Of a stretch of DNA of 64,000 nucleotides, positions 43,849 to 52,717 are shown in pieces; positions within the stretch are counted from its first letter, which is position 1, and each line of letters opens with the position of its first letter. The position numbers and the translations under genes were made by a program. The stretch is from contig CM020620.1 of the NCBI GenBank assembly GCA_009829735.1, positions 18,372,354 through 18,436,353 on the forward strand. The letters run 5' to 3'. This stretch comes from Pyropia yezoensis. Its lineage: Eukaryota; Rhodophyta; Bangiophyceae; Bangiales; Bangiaceae. The notes beneath the pieces are model-generated. The model was not told the DNA's origin. It worked only from the letters and a program-made list of their open reading frames with translations, and did no database searches.

Positions 43849-46037
43849 GGCATGTTGCCGGCCGGGCGGTACTCAATGTCGAAGTTGAAGGGCGCCAGCC
43901 GCACCCACCACCTGTTCAGGCGGGTGTTGGTGCAATCCGTCTTGAAGATGAACTGGAACGCGCGGTGGTCACAACGGATGAGGAAGTTCTCACCCTCGAG
44001 GTAGTGACGAAGTAACGTCACCGCCCTTAACACTGCGAGTCCCTCCAACTCGGTGACTCCATAGTGTCGCTCGGCCGAGTTCAGCCCCTTGCTGAAGAGT
44101 CCCACGGGCAAGAACTCCTTGTCCGGCTGTTGCTGTAGCAGCACACAAACAAGTTGGTCGTAGCTAGCATCCAGTTCGAGAACATAGTGGCCTCCCAACC
44201 TGAGAACAGCCAAGATGCGAGAGTTCAGCCACTGGTCCCGAAGGGTCTCAAAGGACTCCTGCTCCACCCGACTTGGGGGAGGCAGATTCTTCGGAAGCGT
44301 CGAGCTGACTAGCTCGTTTAGCGGCTTCGCCACCTTGGCGAAGCCCTTTGTGAAACGTCCGTACACGTTACAAATCCCGAGGAAGCTCCTCATCTGGGTT
44401 TGTGTCCGGGGGTACTGGGCCTTGCAAGTAGCCTTCAGATTCTTCTCGTTGACAATGAGGCGCCCCGGACGGACAACATGTCCCAAGTACTCCACCTCTT
44501 GAGTGAAGAGGTGGCACTTCCTTGCCTTCAGCGACACACCGGCGTCCGCAAGTAGCGTGAACACCTGACCCAGGTGTTCAATGTATTCTTCCGGAGCTCG
44601 GGAGAACACGATGATGTCGTCGAGGTACTCAAGACCAATCTGCCACTGTGCTCCGGCCAGAAGCATGTCCATGGCGCGCTGGAAAGTTGTCGGCGCGTTG
44701 CATGGCCCAAACGGCAACCGCTTGCACTGGTGGGTACCACAGTGACAGGTAAAGGTATTTTTATGCGTGTCCTCCGGGGCAATGGGAATTTGCCAGTACC
44801 CCGCGTTACAGTCTAGGGTGGAGAACACGTTTGCCTCCCCCAGTGAGTCCAGACAGTCATCCATCCTAGGAAGAGGACAACTATGCTTCACCGTGCTCTC
44901 GTTGAGCTTACGGTAGTCAATACAGAACCGTGGTGTCCCATCCGGTTTGGGGACGATCACGACTGGGCTCGCCCACTCGGCGTTGCTGACCTCAATCACG
45001 TCTAGGGCCTTCATGCGAGCAACTCGCTCCTTGACGAGGGCCCTTGAACGGGGCCCTCCCCTACACGGTTGTTGACGTATAGGGGCCACTCCGAGCTTCA
45101 ACTCGATCCGGTGCTCTGTGGCCTTCATGAATCCCCACTGGCCATCCCACAACTTGTGATATTGGTCCAAGAGACGTTCAACTTGAACCCGCAACTTGGG
45201 CGGAACATTCTCCATATCCATATGGGGACGAGGAGGGGCTGCCGACTTGGCTTTGTCCTTCTCCTCCGCAGGCTTCTTGCCGCCGGTCACTCCCGAGTTG
45301 AGGGTGACCGCTATCACCGAACCCCTGTACTCGTCGATATAAACGAACTTGGCTCCCGACTTGAAGTACTTGGGTGAAGAGCTCAGGTTCATCACCTGGA
45401 CTTTCCACGGGACTCCGGCTTTGGAGTCCATCGTGCCAAGGGCGACATGCACTTGGTGCTTACGAGCAAGACCAGGGTTAGGGTGCACCAACCCGCGTCC
45501 CGTGTAATCAGTTACAACGTCAACGTTTGCCACCGAGTAGGGGGGCAACGTGACCTTACGGGCCAGACGCAAGGTAGCAGTAAACCCTGCCCTCACAGAA
45601 CAAACAGGCTTCCACTGTGATAATGTCACAGGAGCCACAGACTTCTTCTTACCAAGGATGGGGATAGTTTCCCCATTCATCCACTTAACCCAGTACTCAG
45701 GGCCACAAATGAAAGGCACCTGAGTCACCACGTACGGGGTGCCCAGAAGCAGGGGCACCGACATGTTCTCAACCACACCACAGGACACGTTGACCTCATG
45801 GGACCCCAGCCTAGTTGGCGGGGTCACAGCACCTACAATGGGCAGTATCCCACCATTGATGTCGATCATATATGTAGCCCTAGACCTCCAACGTTGGAGT
45901 TCCACTTCCTCTGGTATCAGCGACTTGCGAATCAAGGAAGCGCCTGAGCCACTATCCAGTACAATACGGGCGCAACACGCACGGCCTGGGGCTAGTTGCA
46001 CCCGGCCAGCCACCTGGAAGTTCTCTCCGGTCAGCAC
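43809..46037 (-). CDS. pol: Chromovirus 2 protease-reverse transcriptase-RNase H
   Basis: 742 codons. The aspartic protease has the active-site LDSGSGASLI near residues 27-36. RT has the motifs VSNAEWASPVVIVPKPDGTP, RFCIDYRKLNES, CNAGYWQIPI, LPFGPCNAPTTFQRA (usual FGL..APATFQ) and the catalytic YLDDIIVFS. RNase H begins LELDASYDQLVCVLLQQQ and includes RCDHRAF. Overlap with gag: this frame differs from that of gag, whose stop is at 46076, so pol was probably made by frameshifting or as a separate product. At about 43850 a one-base change throws the end out of frame into the integrase frame. Confidence 0.88.
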   Translation of the reverse strand: MLTGENFQVAGRVQLAPGRACCARIVLDSGSGASLIRKSLIPEEVELQRWRSRATYMIDINGGILPIVGAVTPPTRLGSHEVNVSCGVVENMSVPLLLGTPYVVTQVPFICGPEYWVKWMNGETIPILGKKKSVAPVTLSQWKPVCSVRAGFTATLRLARKVTLPPYSVANVDVVTDYTGRGLVHPNPGLARKHQVHVALGTMDSKAGVPWKVQVMNLSSSPKYFKSGAKFVYIDEYRGSVIAVTLNSGVTGGKKPAEEKDKAKSAAPPRPHMDMENVPPKLRVQVERLLDQYHKLWDGQWGFMKATEHRIELKLGVAPIRQQPCRGGPRSRALVKERVARMKALDVIEVSNAEWASPVVIVPKPDGTPRFCIDYRKLNESTVKHSCPLPRMDDCLDSLGEANVFSTLDCNAGYWQIPIAPEDTHKNTFTCHCGTHQCKRLPFGPCNAPTTFQRAMDMLLAGAQWQIGLEYLDDIIVFSRAPEEYIEHLGQVFTLLADAGVSLKARKCHLFTQEVEYLGHVVRPGRLIVNEKNLKATCKAQYPRTQTQMRSFLGICNVYGRFTKGFAKVAKPLNELVSSTLPKNLPPPSRVEQESFETLRDQWLNSRILAVLRLGGHYVLELDASYDQLVCVLLQQQPDKEFLPVGLFSKGLNSAERHYGVTELEGLAVLRAVTLLRHYLEGENFLIRCDHRAFQFIFKTDCTNTRLNRWWVRLAPFNFDIEYRPAGNMPWPTVCLGYLPRG

Positions 46038-46075
46038 CGCGATGACCCGACGTGGGTTAATGTTCTTAGGCAGCC

Positions 46076-48136
46076 CTACCCGAGGTAGGCGGACCCCTTT
46101 GGGTCGGCGCAGTATGCGACAGGGTTGCTTCGTCCTCTGAACCCACTTGGCGGAGGCTGCCGCTGTGAGCTTCGGACGACCAGCTCCAGCGGATACTCGT
46201 TTCCCGCCGACTTGGCGTCAGAGTCAGAACGCGAAGGGGAGGACGACGAGTCCGAGGACGACGTGCCCGCCTCTTCCGCCGAGGGTGCGGCCACCGCCAC
46301 CACCGGCTGCGCACTCCCCTCGCGGCGTGAGCGTACTTCGCTCGCTGCCGTCTTCTTACTTGCATTCTTGACAAGTTGTTGAATGCGTTTACTCAACATA
46401 GGGCAGTCGTACGCCCAGTGTCCATCAGCGTTGCAGTTCCAACACCGATTCTCCGTTCCCGGAGGGGTCTTCCCGACTTGGTAACTCGAGAGGCTGCCTT
46501 GGGAAGTTCCCACGGCGGCTACCACCTTATCCGTACAGATCCGGCGGGCCTCCCGTAGCTCTTTGGCTTTGCGAGCCTCCTCTCTCTTCTCGGCCAATTC
46601 GGCCTGCCGTTCTTGGCGTTGCTCATCTCGCAACTTGCGATAGGCCTCTACTCTGCGGAAGGCAAATCTGGCCAACTCTGCCAGTGTCGCCCGGGAGGTG
46701 TTATGCTCCCGGGTCTCCATACGGACCGACCAATGGAGACCTTCCACAAAGTGACTCTTCACCACAACTTGTGGGTGAAAAAAGCTACAGAGATTGTTGA
46801 GCTTACGGACTCGGTCCGCAAAGGACAACTCATCCTCGTTCTCCTCCTGGTGCGCCTGCGTAAACTCCTTGACTTAAGAAGCCAACGCGGCTTCATCAAC
46901 CATAGCCCTCAACAACCAGTTGATGAGCTCTAGTTAGGACGTCACCTCACCAGGTCCTCCACTTGAGGAACTGGGCACGACGGACATGATTTCCGTCCGT
47001 AGGTCGCCCTTGGTGAATTCCTGTAGCATGTAGAAAGCCATGCCTTCACTTATGGCATTCTCGTTACAGGCTTTTGTAAAACGACGTAGAAACTCAAAGA
47101 CACGGAGGGGGGGAGTTCCATCCCACTCCGCTTTGTGCCCGAAAGAGTAAGTTACGTTCTTCTTGACACGGGCCATACGTCGGGCCTGAACAGGGCCTTA
47201 CGCCACTGACTTGTTGTTCAGGGCATAGGCCTTACAGTCAAAGATACCCTGGTAGACCGGGTTGGCTACCTGGATCTTGGGCGGCACCTCACGTTGAGGA
47301 AGCAGCCGCTGGGGCAGAGGGGTGAACTGACCCGTCTCTGCCGTCAACACCGGCGGGCTAGGTGTAACCCCCGGTATCTCTACAGGAGACGCCCCTGTAT
47401 TCGGCGTTCGACCTGCTGACGTCCCCGTGGTTCCCAAGTTGGGAGTCACAGGGGTTGGTCCCAGTTCGGGACGCCCCGATACAGGCGTCGGGTGTAGTGT
47501 TCCCTGCGTCTGCGGGCTCGAGAGCCCCACTCCGGTCTGGACATCGAGACCACGTCGCAAACTCGCCACAATCTGATTTAATATGTTATTCTTCATCGTG
47601 ACCACCTGTTCCGGCAAAGCCTGCCGCAACACATCGGTCGCCTCCCGACGGACAGTTTCCGCCAGGAGAGGGTTCTCGACTCCAGATGAGTCTCGGTCAG
47701 CCTCCGGGAGTCCACCTGAGGGGGAACCACGATCCTCAAGGGTCTCAACCGGGGGCAAGGGCGCGAGCCCATCACCGACCAACGGAGGTCCGCCGTCCTC
47801 CGAAATCCTACTTGGCGATGGCTCCATGCCAAAGTTGGCTCCAACCCAAGTAGATCCCGCGGGGACAGTCCTCTCACCTTGGGACGTTCCCGTTGAGTGT
47901 ACCACCCGTTGGCCGGACTTCGGCCCACCCACATCAGAAGTGTCACCCGAATGAACTCCCGACTGAGTCGGGGTGGCCAGTTGCCCGCCCGTACTCCCAG
48001 TCCTGCTGGCATGAGGGACCTCTTGTCCCTCTGCGACCCCAGGTACACCTACCTGTGTCTCACCAGCATTCAAAGGCACTGAAGTATGTGCGTCACCCGT
48101 GTACTCCCCGGATGACGGGGGGTCCGATCCAGCCAT
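46076..48136 (-). pseudogene. gag: Chromovirus 2 gag with zinc knuckle, three in-frame TAA
   Basis: One frame from ATG 48136 to 46076 (686 codons) interrupted only by TAA at 47198, 46934 and 46874. The N-terminal 300 residues are Gly/Pro/Ser/Thr-rich. Capsid-like sequence follows (WDGTPPLRVFEFLRRF; DELSFADRVRKLNNLC), then a charged coiled-coil-like stretch (RDEQRQERQAELAEKREEAR) and one CCHC zinc knuckle CWNCNADGHWAYDC (46403-46444), the nucleocapsid RNA-binding motif. The tail is acidic Ser-rich. The stops suggest decay by point mutation without indels. Confidence 0.85.
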
Positions 48137-48235
48137 GTCGGCTAAAGATCCATACGACAGAGTCCAAGGCCACCGTTCATCTGAGACAGAGGGCCCCCTA
48201 TACCCGGGTGCACCCGGAGGTAAAGTTTACCTCTG

Positions 48236-48253
48236 TCCCCTGCTGCTCCACCA
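48236..48253 (-). promoter_or_regulatory. Primer-binding site of chromovirus 2
   Basis: On the minus strand TGGTGGAGCAGCAGGGGA begins two bases after the 5' LTR end. TGG is the complement of the CCA tail of a tRNA primer. The matching tRNA cannot be named without the tRNA set of the host. Confidence 0.65.
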
Positions 48254-48255
48254 AA

Positions 48256-48723
48256 TGTGGCAAAAACCACTCGCGCGCCCAGCACCCAAGTTGGGGTGGT
48301 GCACAAGGGCTGCCTCCCGTGTCGGGGGAACCGAAAGAAGTACAAGTCGCACACACGCTGTCCCTGTTGTGGGGCAATCCCCCCACTAACAAACAAGAAG
48401 ATTGTGTGTGGGCCAACAGTTTCTTGGTCGGGACGGGGAAGCAAGGCCAAGCCCCGCTGTCCCTCCCCTTATCCCCCCAGGGTCCCTCAAAATCTCGCCA
48501 CTCAGAATCTCCCACCCCAGCACCTGCCCACCGGGCCACAAGAAAATTCAAGACGATAAAATGCAGAAAACCTTCAAATCCATGTTGGATTTTCTATCAA
48601 GCAAAGTATCCCTGACTTAGGGAAATTCGGGATCAAATGCAAAGGGAGGAACGGGTTAGACCAGTTGTCCCCCGTCCCAGTATGGCGCGCTCTGCTCCCC
48701 TGCGTGGGGCCAGTTCTGCCACA
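48256..48723 (-). repeat. 5' LTR of chromovirus 2
   Basis: 468 bp with TGTGGCA at one end and TGCCACA at the other. Matches the two LTR copies at 38944-39840 over its length. Confidence 0.93.
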
Positions 48724-49042
48724 GTGAGCTCCTTCCAAATAATTTACCCACGACTGACGACACGCCCGCCCTGCCAAACACTATGAGGCGATCATACTGA
48801 GCCTTGCCTCTGCCGATGAGCGCCATCCAGATGGTGGCGGTGAGAAGGTGCCGATGAGACCATCCAGCACGCGTCGCCGGGGGATCGAGCAGGCAGATAG
48901 AAGGGGTCCGCCACAACATCGAGTGCTTCGATGTGGCGCGCCAGCGAGCTGAACAAGGTTTAATTTACTGAAAAGAAACGTACGAAACAGGTGCTACATT
49001 ATCAATAGGGGGGCTCCATAATATTTCGAGGGGGCGTGCTTG

Positions 49043-49085
49043 CGTGTTTCACGTGTTTCGTGTCTTTTAACACGTGTTTCACGTG
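49043..49085. promoter_or_regulatory. Three CACGTG boxes in a 13-bp direct repeat
   Basis: CGTGTTTCACGTG occurs at 49043-49055 and 49073-49085. CACGTG occurs at 49050, 49071 and 49080. CACGTG is a classical bHLH/bZIP target. No gene start is recognised close by. Confidence 0.35.
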
Positions 49086-51929
49086 GTCACGCTTCACGCC
49101 TTGGCCCAGGAGGGCGTGTTTCGCAACCCTAGGGGATGGTGCATCTCGCAATCAAAGCCGCGGAATCTGTCTCCATTCCATACCGCGCTCAGCACATACC
49201 AGTGCTGCCCCTGGGACATACCGTAGCACCACTCTGTGTGTTCTTTTTCAAATTTTTCCAATAGTATTTCGGCCACGGGAGACTGGGTGTGGGGAAGCGT
49301 CGGTCTGCGGCTCGTGGGGTGGCTTGGCCTCGTTCGCAGAGTCGTCGTTGTCGTCGTTGAAGGGGCCTCAGGCTGCTCTAGAATCTACTGCTGCTGTTGA
49401 AGCCCTTCGGCAGATGCTGCCTCGCCCCCTTTCTTTACGATTGCACGGTCCCCGAGGCGGGGGGCAATTGCTTGCGGTGCGTGGTGGGGCCATGGGCGTA
49501 GCGGCGGGGTAGCCGGCATGATTCACGGTCAAGTGGCGACCACCGATACGAGGAGGCACCCGTAGCAGACGGATCAGCCGTCGAACCCTCCATCTACGTC
49601 CTTCACGTCCCTCGCTCCAAGTTTGATGCTCCTTCGTGAACCTTGTTAAAGAATTTTTCCTGTGGGAAGGCCGTCACCGTACCATCTTACGTCCCCCAGC
49701 ACCCTTCCTCCCTTCCGTCGCGCGCGTTTGCAGAATTTCTTTGGCCTTGTGCACGTTACGCACACTTTCGTCAAGAGCCACGACCCAAGCGCGCTGCGCA
49801 AGGCCAGGTTATTTTCGCGAACGCGCTTTCAGTAAATACCATGAAGAGACCGTCTTGGGCTGTACCGCGATCGCGCTTGGCGGGGGGCTACATTGATGAA
49901 ATACCGGCCGTCATCCTGCACATCACTGTAGTCGTTCAAGTATATTCCACTATTTTGTAGTCTTGTCGCGTAATGCTGAAGTCAAGGTCAAGATGAAGCC
50001 AAGGGGATCGAGCTGTCAGCCATATATTTGCCATCTACAGACCGTAGACCAATGCGAAGCTGACCAGGGCACGTGACAAGGTCTCACGAATTGCTTGAAA
50101 TAGCTCTTCGTTGGGCACCCTTGTTGAAGTACCAATGACACGTGGACAAGACTGCGCGGGGGCTTGCAGTCATCACTGAAGTGGGCCCCACCGAATGGCG
50201 AGTCCTATTCGGCTGGAATCACAATTGACCGAATGGGAGTTGAACGAGGGGTCGCCTGTTCGAGCGAATGAGACCTACTAAGAGGCGGGTTTCAACGACT
50301 TTGACATCTCGCCTTCATTCGGGTCCACGTGTCGGAGGCCTCTCACAGGCGGCCGAGGGACAGGGGCCGCCTGAATATTTCGAGATGGGGCGTGCCAGAT
50401 TCAACCGGGCCACGAAGTGAGATACTTTGAACTGCCACCCAAGCTCTGACGCATCCTGCAGGCGGTCCGTTCCGTCAGCCGGCCTTCATGAGGGCGACTA
50501 AGGCGATTTGCTAGTGTTCACGGCTCGCTCCCCGCACAGCTGCAGCTCCCAGGCAGTCAGGGTGTCCTCTTTGATTAATATAGTGCATCCCGCAAAAAGT
50601 GGGCGTGCACCTGTCGTGATCATGTCGAATATCGGCCACTGGACCAATGAAACCCACACTGCACGACCTGTGCACGTCCACTCTTTTCGTGACGCACAAT
50701 GAGATGCAATGTTGTTCATCTGAGGGTAATATTTAGATAGATACATGCGGCCAAAGTCCACGAATCCGCTTCCAACGAGCGATTTGAGCGATTTGACGGA
50801 CCGGTGCGCGAATGACAACGAACGCACCGCCGTGCTGCGCGCGGCCGGTACACCACGCGCGATGCAGAGCTCTGAGCGGCTGCCTGGTGAATCGAGCACA
50901 TGGATAGCGTGCGCGCCCTTCACAAATGCAAGAGGTCCTGTCCCCGAGCTTCCACTGTGGCGGATGTGCCCCTCCAACGGGGCCTGCCCCAGTGTGCAGG
51001 CACTGCGTGGGTGTGTGGCTGAAGCCCACCCCTCTCGTTCGGGCCATTTTTCGCGGCTGAGCGGCGTCTTACCCATCATCCCCAGCTACACCTTCACCCC
51101 TCGCCCTCATCTACCCTTTTTTCCTTCAGACCCCCCCCCTCCCCCACCGCCTCTCCCCCACCCCCACCCCGCCTCTCCGCCCCCCCCATCTCGCCACGCC
51201 CTTCCCACGCCGGGTGTCCCTCCCGCCATGCCGCCCCCTTCCCCCCCACGGTACCCCCCCTCCCCCCCGACTCATTTGTCGCCTCGTCGTCGTTATCCTC
51301 TCGGCTGCCCGTGCCGCCAAGCCGAGCACTCCTTCGGTTGGCGTTGCCGTGCTACCCAACTTGCAGGCTGGCTGGGCGAGCACCGCCCCCGACAACGTGC
51401 TTGCCTTTCACGCGTGTGACGCCACCGACGCGGCGGTGAGCGCAGACGCGGAGGTTGTCGTCGCTCCCTGCTGCGCGGGAGGGATGGGCTCCGCGTCGGC
51501 GGTTGCAGGGGGTGTGGCTGGAGGCCGGGGAAGGAGGCGGGGGCACCGCCGAAGCTTTATTAATGTGCGGCGATTGTCAACGCTGCTGCTGTGGCGGTGG
51601 CGGTTGGCGGCCGCGCGCGTTCTTTGGCGGTGGTGCTGACGGCGACGATGCGCAAGCGCGACAAGCGCGAGCGCGGCGGCCGCCCGCAAGTCATCATTGT
51701 TGCCGCCTTTCTGGTCCTCCCCACTGGGTGAGGGCTTGGTGTGACGGTGAGGGGAGGGCGTCGTCCTGCCGGGTATTTCCTGCACCCCAAGTGGGCGGCG
51801 CGTGCTGAGGGGAGTGCGGGGGGCATTGGTGACGCGTTGGTGTTAAAGGGCGTCGTAGGGTGCTGATTGGCTGCGTGGAGGGTGGCGAGGTTACGAGAGA
51901 CCACGGGACGGGGGTAGTTTGAGGGAGGA

Positions 51930-52310
51930 TGTATGGTCAGTGGTAGAAGCGAGGGCAGATAGGGTGAGGGTGGGTGGAGCGAGGGTGGGCAGGGTGAGCG
52001 TGGATCGACCGGGGGTGGGTGGAGCGAGGGAGGTGGAGCGAGAGGGTGAAGCGAGGGCGGGGGGATATTGGTGGGTGAAGCGCAGGTGGATAGAGAGGGA
52101 GGGTAGAGCGAGAGTGGGCAGGGTGAGGGTGGTGGCACGAGGGCGGGAGGATGATGGTGGGGAGAGCGAGGGTGGGCTGGGTGAGGGTGGGTAGAGCGAG
52201 GCGGGTAGGGTGAGGGTGCGTATCGAGGGTGGGCAGGGTGAGGGTAAGGTGTGGGTGAGTAGGGTGAGGGTGGGTCGAGCGAGGGTGGGAAGTGCGAGGG
52301 TGGATAGTCA
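51930..52310. repeat. G-rich minisatellite (GAGGGTGGG-type units)
   Basis: Irregular repeats of GAGGGTGGG, AGGGTGAGGGTGG and GGAGCGAGGG fill nearly 400 bp. The minus strand reads as a Pro/His/Thr/Ser repeat in every frame. The G-rich strand has many GGG clusters and could form quadruplexes. Confidence 0.85.
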
Positions 52311-52717
52311 AAAATACAATAATGATATTACAGCCATAGAACAATGTAATATTTTGCGAAACGCTTAGTTTTCTTCCACGTGGCGAGCCACATGGGGTGC
52401 CTCCTCGGACCGAATGAGGGGACCCCCTGGTCGGACGAAACGACACCAATGGAATCCGCCTCATTCGGGCGAATGGCAACCCAATGAGACCAGCTGCCAT
52501 TCGCTGGGCCCAACTTACTAATGATGCCGAACCAAACGGGGTCGGCGCGAGTGTGTGTTGGCTGTCGACCCCCCACTGGCCCTGTGCCGTGGGGACCAAC
52601 CTCGCCCAGAGCGCTGCTGCTGATCCCGCCGGCGCGCCGCGAGCCGACGCGCCTCGCCTTCATGCCCCAGACGGCGGCTCCCTTGTCAGGTGGGCAGCTC
52701 CCCGTCGCTGCGGAGCA

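Larger units (their letters stand above)
38944..48723 (-). mobile_element. Chromovirus 2, full-length LTR retrotransposon with nested solo LTR and antisense gene
   Basis: 9780 bp between LTRs that both begin TGTGGC and end TGCCACA. Read right to left: 5' LTR 48256-48723, primer-binding site, gag (48136-46076), protease-RT-RNase H (46037-43809), integrase and chromodomain (43848-42201), antisense ORF (40435-42104 on +), polypurine tract 39841-39850, 3' LTR 38944-39840. The 3' LTR holds a complete solo LTR. The flanking five bases differ (TATAG left, GTGAG right), so no target-site duplication is visible. All ORFs are broken by stops or indels. Confidence 0.9.
48724..52717. other. Intergenic region with repeats, no gene recognised
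   Basis: Balanced base composition to about 50900, then GC-rich. Frames of 60-225 codons without domains. Contains a CACGTG cluster (49043-49085), two related sequences in opposite orientation (50180-50350 and 52390-52515) and a G-rich minisatellite (51930-52310). The continuation of chromovirus 1, which would be expected here if chromovirus 2 had simply inserted into it, is not found. Confidence 0.55.

Noticed and set aside
48656-48919. Continuation of chromovirus 1 gag to the right of chromovirus 2
   Set aside because: The minus-strand frames here show no capsid-like or zinc-knuckle sequence.
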